64,000 bases of DNA from NCBI GenBank assembly GCA_029194535.1, contig JARFXR010000001.1:248001-312000 (forward strand), written 5' to 3'. A program made the translations under genes and the position numbers. Under the pieces are notes generated by a model, which did not search any database, was not told where the DNA came from, and saw only the letters and a program-made list of their open reading frames with translations. Origin of the DNA: Nitrospira sp. (lineage in GTDB: Bacteria > Nitrospirota > Nitrospiria > Nitrospirales > Nitrospiraceae). Shown piece after piece: positions 7,974-16,560 of the stretch (the first letter of the stretch is position 1; each line of letters begins with the position of its first letter).

Positions 7974-9407
7974 TCAGTTCGCTCGCGCGTCATACGCTGC
8001 GGCGACCGGCTGTTCCTGCCCCACATGGTCGGGCGACCACCCGCCGCCTAACGCCTTGTAGAGCTGGACCACCGAGGTCAGATACAGACGCCGAGTCGAT
8101 GCGAGGGAGAGTTCGGCGTCGAACAGATTCCGCTGCGCGATCAGGACGTCCAAATAGTTCGCCAGACCGCCCTTGTACCGGAGATTCGCGAGGCGCAAGG
8201 CCGCTTGCAAGGCGTTGACCTGTCTCTCTTGTGCGGCGGACTGCTCACGAGACGTGGTGACTCCTGCCAGGGCATCTTCAACTTCCTTGAAGGCCACGAG
8301 GATCGTTTGTCGGTATTGGGCGACCGCCTGCCGAGCTTGCGCTTCAGCGGCCTCCTGCTGGAATCCTAGAAGTTGCGCATTCAGCAGCGGGGCGGTGATG
8401 CCCGGACCCAATACGCCGAAGTCCGAGCCGGGCGTGAAGAGCTTGGTGAGGCTCGGATTGGCGATGCCCAGAATCCCGGTCAAGGAGATTTTCGGAAAGC
8501 GGTCGGCTTTGGCGGCCCCGATCCTGGCGGTCGCCGCCGCCAGCTGCTGCTCAGCCTGCACGACATCCGGACGCCGCTGCAGCAATTCGGAGGGAAGGCC
8601 GGCCGGCACCACCGGCGGCATCACTTGATCGGTCAACGATTGCCCGCGTGGAATCTGACCGGGATTTCTCCCCAAGAGCACACCCAATTCATTCTCCTTC
8701 TGAATCATTTGCCGCTTCAGCTCGGCGATCCGAGCCGCGGCATTCTCCCGCTCGGCTTGGAATTGCTCCACGTCCAGTCTGTGAATCAGCCCCTGTCGGT
8801 GCCGCGCTTGACTGATGCGCACCGACTCGTCCCAGGCCCGCAAGGTGCGCTCGGCGATCTCCAACTGCAAATCGAATTGCCGCAGATCGAAATAGGCCTG
8901 AGCGACTCCGCCGACCAGTTGCAAGATGATCGCGCGACGATTCTCTTCCCGAGCCAAGAGGTCGCCGCGGGCCGCTTCGTTCGACCGGCGGATTCGTCCC
9001 CACACGTCGAGCTCCCAGGCGAGATTCCCCTGCAGGTAGTAATTGAACGGGTTGGGAAATCCGGAGAACCGCACTCCCCCTCGCCTCACGACCGGGCCGT
9101 TGGCCGTGGCCGTCATCTGGGGAGCAAAGTCGGTCCGTGCGATGAACAGCCGGGCCTCGAACTCTTCGACCGTGGCGACCGCGCGCTCGAGATCCTTGTT
9201 CTCTTCCAGCGAAATACGAATGAGCTTCTGGAGTTCCTCGTCCCGATAGAGTTCCCACCACGGCATGTTGGCCAGCGACGGCAAATCGGCCTCCTCCTCG
9301 GCCATACGGAACGAGTCGGTGATGGGAATGTCGACGCGTGAATAATCGGGCCCCACCGCGCAGGAGAGCAGCCATCCCGAAAGCCCTATCAGCGAGAGGG
9401 TACGCAT
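7974..9407 (-). CDS. Outer membrane efflux lipoprotein (OprM/NodT family)
   Basis: A 477-residue TolC-type channel with a lipoprotein signal (LIGLSGWLLSC, lipobox Cys at about residue 16) followed by AVGPDYSRVDIP, the usual NodT/OprM opening. Long coiled coils (ERAVATVEEFEARLFIART, QFQAERENAAARIAELKRQM) and internal duplication, with QRRPDVVQAEQQLAAATARIG in the middle, fit the 12-strand barrel plus alpha tunnel. It starts 2 bp after the permease gene, with its ribosome site (GGAAGGAG) inside that gene. Together with the two genes upstream it forms a complete tripartite pump. Confidence 0.93.
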   Translation of the reverse strand: MRTLSLIGLSGWLLSCAVGPDYSRVDIPITDSFRMAEEEADLPSLANMPWWELYRDEELQKLIRISLEENKDLERAVATVEEFEARLFIARTDFAPQMTATANGPVVRRGGVRFSGFPNPFNYYLQGNLAWELDVWGRIRRSNEAARGDLLAREENRRAIILQLVGGVAQAYFDLRQFDLQLEIAERTLRAWDESVRISQARHRQGLIHRLDVEQFQAERENAAARIAELKRQMIQKENELGVLLGRNPGQIPRGQSLTDQVMPPVVPAGLPSELLQRRPDVVQAEQQLAAATARIGAAKADRFPKISLTGILGIANPSLTKLFTPGSDFGVLGPGITAPLLNAQLLGFQQEAAEAQARQAVAQYRQTILVAFKEVEDALAGVTTSREQSAAQERQVNALQAALRLANLRYKGGLANYLDVLIAQRNLFDAELSLASTRRLYLTSVVQLYKALGGGWSPDHVGQEQPVAAAYDARAN

Positions 9408-9408
9408 A

Positions 9409-12400
9409 TCAATGTGCTCCTTCCTCGGGTGCCGAGACGAGTCCGGCCGGGTCCGTCCCGGCTCCGGGGAGCGGCTCGACGATCGGCCGGCCGAACGTCC
9501 GCACCAGGACGAAGAACAACGGAACAAAGAAGACGGCGAGAAACGTCGCCACGATCATCCCGCCGAAGACGCCGGTGCCGATCGAATGGCGACTGGCAGC
9601 CCCTGCGCCGCCGGCAACCAACAGCGGCACCACCCCCAGAATGAACGCCAACGAGGTCATGAGGATCGGCCGAAATCGCAGCCGCGCGGCCTCGACCGCT
9701 GCGTCCATCAACGACAGGCCGTGGGCGTAGCGCTGGTTGGCAAATTCCACGATCAGGATGGCGTTCTTCGCCGCCAGTCCGATCAGCGTCACCAGGCCGA
9801 TCTGGAAATAGATGTCGTTGGCCATCCCTGAAAGCCACACGGCCGACAACGCTCCGAACACGCCGAACGGCACGGCCAAGATCACGGCAAACGGCACGCT
9901 CCAACTCTCGTATTGCGCGGCCAGCACCAGAAACACCATGAGCAGCCCGAAACCGAACGCCACGCTCGACTGGGCGCCGGCTTTGCGCTCCTGATACGAA
10001 ATGCCGCTCCAGTCGATGTCGAACCCTTGGGGCATCAGCACCTCCCGCGCCGCTCGCTCCAATGCGTCGAGCGCTTGGCCCGAACTGTATCCCGGCGCCG
10101 CGGAACCCAGGACAAGGGCGGTGTTGAAGCCGTTGAAGTGGGTGACGGGATCCGGCCCGCTGGTATAGGTGGTCGTGACCACCGTGTCGAGCGGCACCAT
10201 CGCCGAGCCCTGCGCCGAGCCTTGGGCGTTCGACGCTCGAACGTAGATTTTGCTGATATCACCGGGGCGGGACCGGTACTGGGGTTCCGCCTCGGTCTGG
10301 ACCCGATAGACGCGGCCGAACTTGACGAAATCGTTCACATACAGGTTCCCGAAGAAGGCCTGGAGCGTGTCGAACACCTCCGAGATCGGCACCCCGAGCG
10401 CCTTGGCTCGCTCTCGGTTGATCTTGGCGTGAACGCTCGGGGCGCTCACGCGAAAACTGGTGCTGATCGCCCCGATCGCCGGATCCTGCCTCGCCTTGGC
10501 GACGAACTCCTGGGCCACGGCCCCGAATTTCTTGAAGTCTCCGCCGCTCGGGTCCTGGAGCTGGACGGAAAATCCGCCGGTGGCGCCCAGGCCGCGGATC
10601 GACGGCGCGTTGAAGGCCAGAATCGTCGCGCCGGGAATTTTTGCGAACTCTCTGAATGCGCCGGCGATGAGCGACTTCACATGGTCCTGCTTCCCCGTTC
10701 GCTGATCCCAATGTTTGAGCGGCGCGAACATCGTCGCGGTATTGGTGCCCCGCGTATTGAAGACGAAGTTCTGTCCCGACAACGCCTGCGTTCCATAGAT
10801 CGCAGGCAGGGTGTGGTAGTACTGCTCGACTCGGTCCAGGACCGCATCGGTCCTCTTCTTCGAGGCCCCGTCCGGCAGCTGCACGATGGTGATGAAGTAC
10901 CCCTGGTCCTCCTCCGGCAAGAAGGCCACCGGAATCGTCCGAAACAGGCCGACGACGATCGCGAGCACGACGCCGAACAGCGCCAGCGAGAGCGCGGAGT
11001 GCTTCAACACGTAGCCGACGCCGTTCGCATACCGACGTTGGATCCGATCGAACACCCGGTTAAACGCTCCGAACAAGCCGCCGCGGGAACCATGGCTCGG
11101 CTTCAGGATGATCGCGCACAGGGCCGGGCTCAGCGTGAGCGCCACGAATCCTGAGATCGCGACGGAGACGGCGATCGTAATGGCGAATTGCTTGTAGAGC
11201 TGGCCGGTGATGCCTCCAAGAAAGCCGACCGGCACGAAGACCGCGCAGAGAATCAGGACGATTGCGATCACGGGTCCGGCCACCTCGCCCATGGCTTTCT
11301 TTGCGGCCTCCCTGGGCGACAGCCCGCCTTCCATATGCCGCTCCACGTTCTCCACGACCACGATCGCGTCATCGACGACGATGCCGATGGCGAGCACCAA
11401 CCCGAACAGGGTCAGGGTATTGATCGAAAATCCGAGCGCCGCCATCCCCGCAAAGGTGCCGATCAGCGACACCGGCACCGCCAGGGTGGGAATCAGGGTG
11501 GCGCGCCAACTTTGCAAGAACAAGAAGACGACCAGGATGACCAGCGCCATCGCCTCGATCAGCGTCTTCACGACCTCCCTGATCGACACTTCGACGAAGC
11601 GTGTCGTGTCGTAGGGAATGTCGTAGGTTACGCCGGGCGGAAAGATCCTGGTCAGTCGCTCCATCTCTCTGCGAACCTGCTTCACGGTTTCGAGCGCGTT
11701 CGCGCCGGGCGAGAGAAAGGTGAGGAGAAGCGCGGTGGGTTTGCGGTTATAGCGGCCTTCGAGGCCGTACGACTGCGCCCCCAACTCGACCCTCGCCACA
11801 TCCTTGAGGCGAATCATCGCGCCGTTCGGCATGGCCCGGACGATCAACTCTTCGAATTCACGCACGTCGGACATTCGTCCTTCGGTAATGAGCGGCAGCG
11901 TCAGTTCGGTGGCGATCGGCATCGGTTCCCGTCCGACGGTGCCGGCGGGAAAATCTCGATTCTGCTCGCGCACCACAGTCGCGATATCGGTCGGCGTCAG
12001 GCTCAATTGCGCCATGCGGACCGGGTCGAGGATCAGGCGCATACTGTAGTTCTGCTGCCCGAAGACCAGAGCGTCACCGACGCCGGGCAGGCGTTTGATG
12101 TTGTCGAGGATGCGCAGGATGGCAAAGTTGGAGAGGAAGAAGGCGTCCTGCTGAGGATCGTCCGATTGGAGCACCATGACCGCCAGAAGATCCGGGGACA
12201 TTTTCTTGACGGTGATCCCCTGGCGGACGACTTCAGGCGGGAGTTGCGGCTCCGCCAGCTTCTGGCGGTTCTGCGTCTGGACTTGCGCGATGTCGACGTT
12301 GGTGCCGATCTCGAAGGTCAGCCGGATGCTCACGTGACCGTCGTTCGTGCTGGTGGAATCGAAGTAGAGGAGATTGTCGATGCCGGGGAGCTGCAACTCG

Positions 12401-12597
12401 ATGGGGCGGGCCACCGATTCCGCCGCGACTTCCGCGCTCGCGCCCGGATAATCGGCTTCGATCTGTACGACCGGAGGGGTGATCTCCGGAAATTGCGCGA
12501 TGGGCAGCGCCTGCATCGCCACTAGCCCCACCACGATGATGATGATGGAGAGGACCGACGCAAAAATCGGGCGATCGATGAGAAAGCTCAGGATCAT
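9409..12597 (-). CDS. RND efflux permease, HAE1 (AcrB/MexB) family
   Basis: A 1062-residue inner-membrane drug:proton antiporter. It starts MILSFLIDRPIFASVLSIII. The proton-relay aspartate pair is present in TM4 (GIVVDDAIVVVENVER), and the family motif FFLQSWRATLIPTLAVPVSL precedes it. The C-terminal half has the matching ALCAIILKP and LTLIGLAAKNAILIVEFANQ stretches. The start ATG overlaps the adaptor stop (ATGA at 12594-12597). The substrate range cannot be deduced from sequence. Confidence 0.96.
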   Translation of the reverse strand: MILSFLIDRPIFASVLSIIIIVVGLVAMQALPIAQFPEITPPVVQIEADYPGASAEVAAESVARPIELQLPGIDNLLYFDSTSTNDGHVSIRLTFEIGTNVDIAQVQTQNRQKLAEPQLPPEVVRQGITVKKMSPDLLAVMVLQSDDPQQDAFFLSNFAILRILDNIKRLPGVGDALVFGQQNYSMRLILDPVRMAQLSLTPTDIATVVREQNRDFPAGTVGREPMPIATELTLPLITEGRMSDVREFEELIVRAMPNGAMIRLKDVARVELGAQSYGLEGRYNRKPTALLLTFLSPGANALETVKQVRREMERLTRIFPPGVTYDIPYDTTRFVEVSIREVVKTLIEAMALVILVVFLFLQSWRATLIPTLAVPVSLIGTFAGMAALGFSINTLTLFGLVLAIGIVVDDAIVVVENVERHMEGGLSPREAAKKAMGEVAGPVIAIVLILCAVFVPVGFLGGITGQLYKQFAITIAVSVAISGFVALTLSPALCAIILKPSHGSRGGLFGAFNRVFDRIQRRYANGVGYVLKHSALSLALFGVVLAIVVGLFRTIPVAFLPEEDQGYFITIVQLPDGASKKRTDAVLDRVEQYYHTLPAIYGTQALSGQNFVFNTRGTNTATMFAPLKHWDQRTGKQDHVKSLIAGAFREFAKIPGATILAFNAPSIRGLGATGGFSVQLQDPSGGDFKKFGAVAQEFVAKARQDPAIGAISTSFRVSAPSVHAKINRERAKALGVPISEVFDTLQAFFGNLYVNDFVKFGRVYRVQTEAEPQYRSRPGDISKIYVRASNAQGSAQGSAMVPLDTVVTTTYTSGPDPVTHFNGFNTALVLGSAAPGYSSGQALDALERAAREVLMPQGFDIDWSGISYQERKAGAQSSVAFGFGLLMVFLVLAAQYESWSVPFAVILAVPFGVFGALSAVWLSGMANDIYFQIGLVTLIGLAAKNAILIVEFANQRYAHGLSLMDAAVEAARLRFRPILMTSLAFILGVVPLLVAGGAGAASRHSIGTGVFGGMIVATFLAVFFVPLFFVLVRTFGRPIVEPLPGAGTDPAGLVSAPEEGAH

Positions 12598-13742
12598 TTC
12601 GGCTGCGCCTCTGCAGACACCACCTTGACCTGGGCTCCCGGCACGACCCGCGAGAACCCGTCCACGATCACACGCTCGCCGGCACGGAGCCCCTCTTCGA
12701 TCAGCCAGCGGTCCCCTTCCCAATCCGACGCCTTCACATCTCGGAGTTCCACTTTGTCGCCCTCGCCGACCACATAGACGACGGCGCCCTTCGGCCCCTG
12801 CTGCACCGCCCGCTGCGGGATGAGGATGGCGTTGGGTTTCGATACTCCGTGAAAACGCACGGTCACGAACTGGCCGGGTAACAGCATCCGGTCCGGGTTC
12901 GGGAACACGACCCTCGCCTGCCGAGAACCGGTCTCCGACCGCAAGCTGATGTCGGCAAAATCCAGCTTGCCCTGGTGAGGGTAGATCGTCCCGTCCACAA
13001 AGATGATGGTGCCGGTCAAACTGTAGATCCCCGGATGCTGAATCCGCTGCGACAGGATGTCCCGCCTTCGCTTGAGGAGGAAACTCTCCGGCGCGCTCAC
13101 AATGACATTCATGGGATCGACTTGATGAATCACGGTCAGGAGGTCCGTTTGCGCGGTCACCAGCCGGCCTTGATACGACCGGGTCCGCTCGATCAAGCCG
13201 TCGATGGGGGCGACGATGAGCGTGTTATCGAGATCGAATTTGGCTTTGACCAGATCTCCTTTTGCCGCCTCCAAGGCCGCCTTGGCCGCGAGGTCTTCCG
13301 CGAAGGCGTCATCGACGTCCTTCTGACTGACGGCATCCTCTGCGAGTAACGGCTTGACACGAGCGAGGTTCTGTTTGGCCTGCACCAACCGCGCTTCCGC
13401 CTGCGCGACCCTTGCCTTGGCGCTGATCTCCGCCGCCTTGAAGGGCACGGGATCGATCTCGTAGAGACGATCGCCTTGCTTGACGTCACGGCCCTCGGGG
13501 TAGAACCGCTGCTTGATGATCCCGGTCACTTGCGGCCGGATTTCGACGATGCTCGACGCCTCGGCTTGCCCGATCAGCTCCGGTTCATCGGGCACGGTCT
13601 GAGAACTGACTTCGACGATTTGAACCTCGGGGAGGGGACGGGCGGCTGATGAGCCGGCTTCGCCTTTGCAGCCGGACAGGCCGGCTGCTCCCATCAAAAG
13701 AAGCACGCCGACCGCGAGCCTCGTTGGAATCGCTTCAGTCAC
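12594..13742 (-). CDS. RND periplasmic adaptor lipoprotein (AcrA/MexA family)
   Basis: A 382-residue membrane-fusion protein with lipobox LSGC (Cys25). Order of domains: lipoyl half-motif (GQAEASSIVEIRPQVTGIIKQ), alpha-helical hairpin (about residues 105-165, AEARLVQAKQNLARVKPLLA), second lipoyl half (NTLIVAPIDGLIERTRSYQG), beta barrel and membrane-proximal domain (FVTVRFHGVSKPNAILIPQR). First gene of the adaptor-permease-channel operon. No regulator gene (TetR or two-component) is adjacent. Confidence 0.94.
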   Translation of the reverse strand: MTEAIPTRLAVGVLLLMGAAGLSGCKGEAGSSAARPLPEVQIVEVSSQTVPDEPELIGQAEASSIVEIRPQVTGIIKQRFYPEGRDVKQGDRLYEIDPVPFKAAEISAKARVAQAEARLVQAKQNLARVKPLLAEDAVSQKDVDDAFAEDLAAKAALEAAKGDLVKAKFDLDNTLIVAPIDGLIERTRSYQGRLVTAQTDLLTVIHQVDPMNVIVSAPESFLLKRRRDILSQRIQHPGIYSLTGTIIFVDGTIYPHQGKLDFADISLRSETGSRQARVVFPNPDRMLLPGQFVTVRFHGVSKPNAILIPQRAVQQGPKGAVVYVVGEGDKVELRDVKASDWEGDRWLIEEGLRAGERVIVDGFSRVVPGAQVKVVSAEAQPK

Positions 13743-13897
13743 GGCGACACCCGTCTGTCGGCTCGCCGGCCTTCATGCGCGCGTGCGAAGTCGAGCGCCG
13801 CTGGACTGCGCTTGGCGCGAGAATGACGCACCTGACGGCGGCCTCGACTGTCTGTCCCGCAATGGCATGCAGCGGACGCGTCCATGAATAATGCACG

Positions 13898-14854
13898 TTA
13901 GGAGCGACGTGAACGCTTTTTCTTGGGAGCGGTGCGTGTCGCTCGCTTGGCCCCGGCTTGCATGCTCCGGGAAGCGCTTCGATGCCCAGCCGTGGGACGG
14001 GCCGTCGGCTCTGCCGCCGTGGTGGAGGCAGAGGGAGGCTCTGCGACCCTGTGTTTAAGAGCGGCCGATTCCATCGCCTGGGCGGATTCCGGAACGAGGC
14101 GGTGATCGACTCGGTGAACACAACGGGGCGCTTCGATGCCTGCCGGACCGTAGTAATCATGCCACCAATTGACCGCCTGCCAGATCGCCTCGGGGCAACT
14201 GGACCGGCTCTCCAGCCCCGGAGTCAAATCATATCCGAGCGCGCTGAACACCACCTCCAACATGGCGGCCGAGGGAATGCCGAAGCCTTCCAGCAGAGGA
14301 TTGCCTGCGCGCCCGGCTCCCCAGACAAAGGCCAGCCACCGCACGATCAGCTCGATCCCATCGAGCGCGGTCCGTTGTTTCTGAAACTGCTTGAACGTCC
14401 CGTCGATCTTCTCCCAAGTGAGCTTCTCGGTGCTGCGGATGCCGATCAACGCGATGTTCGGGTACAGGGCGCGATCGCGGTAGGCCTCGATGGTCCCCTG
14501 TTGCAATCCATTGTTCGGAACCGGATACCGAAACCCGGCCGGCGGCTCGAGAGAAATTTCGTGGACCGACGCGGCCTCCCTTGGATCACACAGGACGACG
14601 TGCGACCAACTGCTCGGCGTCAGATCATGTCGAACATGGGCCTGGGCGACACGAAGGCGAAAGGAAACCGGGTCCGTGCCGCCCAGAAGGACCAGCCGGA
14701 TGTGGCCTGAGGATGCCTGCCGCTGACCGAAGTTCGCCGCCACCTTCCCCGCGGCCCGTTGCAACCAAGCCACGTTGTCTTCGCCCGCGTCGCCCGGAAG
14801 CGACTCGATGCAGTCTGATTTCTTGTCGGTTCGCGCCGCGGCTATCGGAAGCAT
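13898..14854 (-). CDS. Conserved hypothetical protein with basic C-terminal tail
   Basis: A 318-residue protein I do not recognise. ATG 14854 follows a clean AAGGAGGA site. Residues about 40-210 look like a globular domain (IRLVLLGGTDPVSFRLRVAQ, TPSSWSHVVLCDPREAASVH, LYPNIALIGI); the Ser-Trp-Ser-His stretch and length recall papain-like NlpC/P60 relatives, but no Cys-His pair can be assigned. The last 45 residues are rich in Ala, Arg, Lys and Ser (KRATRTAPKKKRSRRS), similar to histone-H1-like tails that bind nucleic acid. It lies 12 bp downstream of the PhoD-like gene and is probably cotranscribed with it. Confidence 0.6.
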   Translation of the reverse strand: MLPIAAARTDKKSDCIESLPGDAGEDNVAWLQRAAGKVAANFGQRQASSGHIRLVLLGGTDPVSFRLRVAQAHVRHDLTPSSWSHVVLCDPREAASVHEISLEPPAGFRYPVPNNGLQQGTIEAYRDRALYPNIALIGIRSTEKLTWEKIDGTFKQFQKQRTALDGIELIVRWLAFVWGAGRAGNPLLEGFGIPSAAMLEVVFSALGYDLTPGLESRSSCPEAIWQAVNWWHDYYGPAGIEAPRCVHRVDHRLVPESAQAMESAALKHRVAEPPSASTTAAEPTARPTAGHRSASRSMQAGAKRATRTAPKKKRSRRS

Positions 14855-14866
14855 AGATCCTCCTTC

Positions 14867-16348
14867 TCACAACGGTCGCAGCAGCAGCGGACCCACGGAG
14901 ATCGGCTGCCGCACGGAACTATCCTGATGGATCGGATAATACGTCGCTTGTACATCGACCCCGGTACCGGCGCGGGTGAACGAGAGGAGCACGACCTGAT
15001 CGCCCGGTTGGCCGTGCAGGTCATCCGATCGGTATCGCTTGCCGAGCCATTTGCTTGCGAGAAAGTCGGGCGCCTCCTCCGGATTCGCGTGACGCGGCCA
15101 TGGATCCCGTTTCCCAAACAAGCCTCCCAGGAACCCGCCGGCCCTTTTCAGCTGATCCATGCCCACCGTACCGACCAACGCGCTGGGTGATGAGATGACT
15201 TCATACAGCACAGGACGGGCGAGGCTCACGTCCACGGTTTGCGTCACCCGGCCCCAATGGACGTCCCCGGTGAGGCAGAGGAGCGGTTGCCCCCGGTTGG
15301 GAACAGACACGACCTCACGGATCAGGTCCGGATAGTCCTGGTAATTCGCGAGGGCATAGTCCGCGATGCTGCCTGTCAAGGCTCCGACCGGCGCATCATA
15401 GAGCGATTGTCCCGTGGCGAAGACGCCGAACAGGCGGTCCCGGGCCAGACGGCCGCACCAGGCTTGAAACGCCTGCAGCGCCTGAAGGGGCATCGATCGA
15501 CCAGGCTCGCCCTCATCCTCAGTCCGCCGGCTCCGCGAGTCGGCCAAGAAGAACGAAAGCGGGGGAACATCCAAGATGAAGGGATCGCCCGGTTCGAGCC
15601 GACCCGGAAGCTGGAAACCTCGATACAAGGTTTCCGCAGCCCTGCGCCACCGTTCCCGACCATCCTTGGACTTCGTGTTGCCGATGATCGGGCTGAAATG
15701 AGGGGCGTTGTTCCAATACTCGTGATCGTCCGGAATGCCCACGCAGGGCGCCGAAGCCAGGATCGCCGTCAAGCCGCCGGGTCCTCGCCAATTTCTCACA
15801 TACGAGCTTTCGAACCGCTCGGCCAGCCACGACTCATCATCTTCAAAATCCGTGAGGGTGGGAAGGTCGAGATAGACCTGATCGCCCAATAACAACGTCA
15901 AGTGCGGCCTGACGCTTCCGTTGAATCCACGGACGATCGCACTGACCAACTCGCTGCGATCCTCCGGCTGGTAGTAGCAGGAGACGAGCAACACGTGAAA
16001 TGGGTTGGTCAAGCCGGCCGGAAGTTCATTCGGTAAGGTCCGCGCGTCGATCGACACCCGTTCACCTCCCACGTTCGCGGTAAACGTGAAGGAGGTGTCA
16101 GGTTGCAGGCCGGTGAATTCATAGATGCCGGTGAAGGCCCTGGAAACGGTGTCCGCGACGAGCGGCGGCTTGCGCACGGCGCCAAGAGGCACAATCGGTG
16201 TCGGTGCGGCAGGCGCCCCGTTCACCAGCCACTGGAGCGGGGGAGGGGCCGTCACATCGAACAGGCCGATCCAGATCTGCAGCCGGTCCCCAGCGGAGCC
16301 GCCTGCTGCGGTGATCGGAACGGGGCGAGGATAGAGCCGGCAGTCCAT
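14867..16348 (-). CDS. PhoD-like alkaline phosphatase/phosphodiesterase
   Basis: A 493-residue metallophosphoesterase of the PhoD group. Metal-site motifs appear in order: LLGDQVYLDLPTL (about residue 153), GIPDDHEYWNNAPHF (about 205), FFLADSRSRR and LTGDVHWGRVTQ (about 365). The N-terminal 110 residues form a fibronectin-like domain with YEFTGLQPDTSFTF, as in PhoD. No signal peptide or twin-arginine motif is visible, which is unusual because PhoD is normally Tat-exported; the enzyme may be cytosolic or the start may be wrong. No strong ribosome site at 16348. Confidence 0.82.
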   Translation of the reverse strand: MDCRLYPRPVPITAAGGSAGDRLQIWIGLFDVTAPPPLQWLVNGAPAAPTPIVPLGAVRKPPLVADTVSRAFTGIYEFTGLQPDTSFTFTANVGGERVSIDARTLPNELPAGLTNPFHVLLVSCYYQPEDRSELVSAIVRGFNGSVRPHLTLLLGDQVYLDLPTLTDFEDDESWLAERFESSYVRNWRGPGGLTAILASAPCVGIPDDHEYWNNAPHFSPIIGNTKSKDGRERWRRAAETLYRGFQLPGRLEPGDPFILDVPPLSFFLADSRSRRTEDEGEPGRSMPLQALQAFQAWCGRLARDRLFGVFATGQSLYDAPVGALTGSIADYALANYQDYPDLIREVVSVPNRGQPLLCLTGDVHWGRVTQTVDVSLARPVLYEVISSPSALVGTVGMDQLKRAGGFLGGLFGKRDPWPRHANPEEAPDFLASKWLGKRYRSDDLHGQPGDQVVLLSFTRAGTGVDVQATYYPIHQDSSVRQPISVGPLLLRPL

Positions 16349-16560
16349 CTCGATCAGTCCTGATCCCGCAGGCGCCGCGTGTTTCCCACAGGCCGATAGG
16401 CTTCCCCGCCGGCCCTTCCCAATACGCTGCTACGGGGATGCGCCGTCCGGGTACGCACAGGCTAGTTTTCAGGAACACAGATGTCAACGAGATAAAGTGG
16501 CAAATCGTGTCCTCCCACCGTATGAACCCAGCCCTCTCAGCATCGGTCTTGTTCAGCCCG

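Noticed and set aside
13883-13895. Third copy of the TIR element near the RND operon
   Set aside because: Only one end-like motif (CATGAATAATGCA) is present; no partner end or arm homology could be confirmed.
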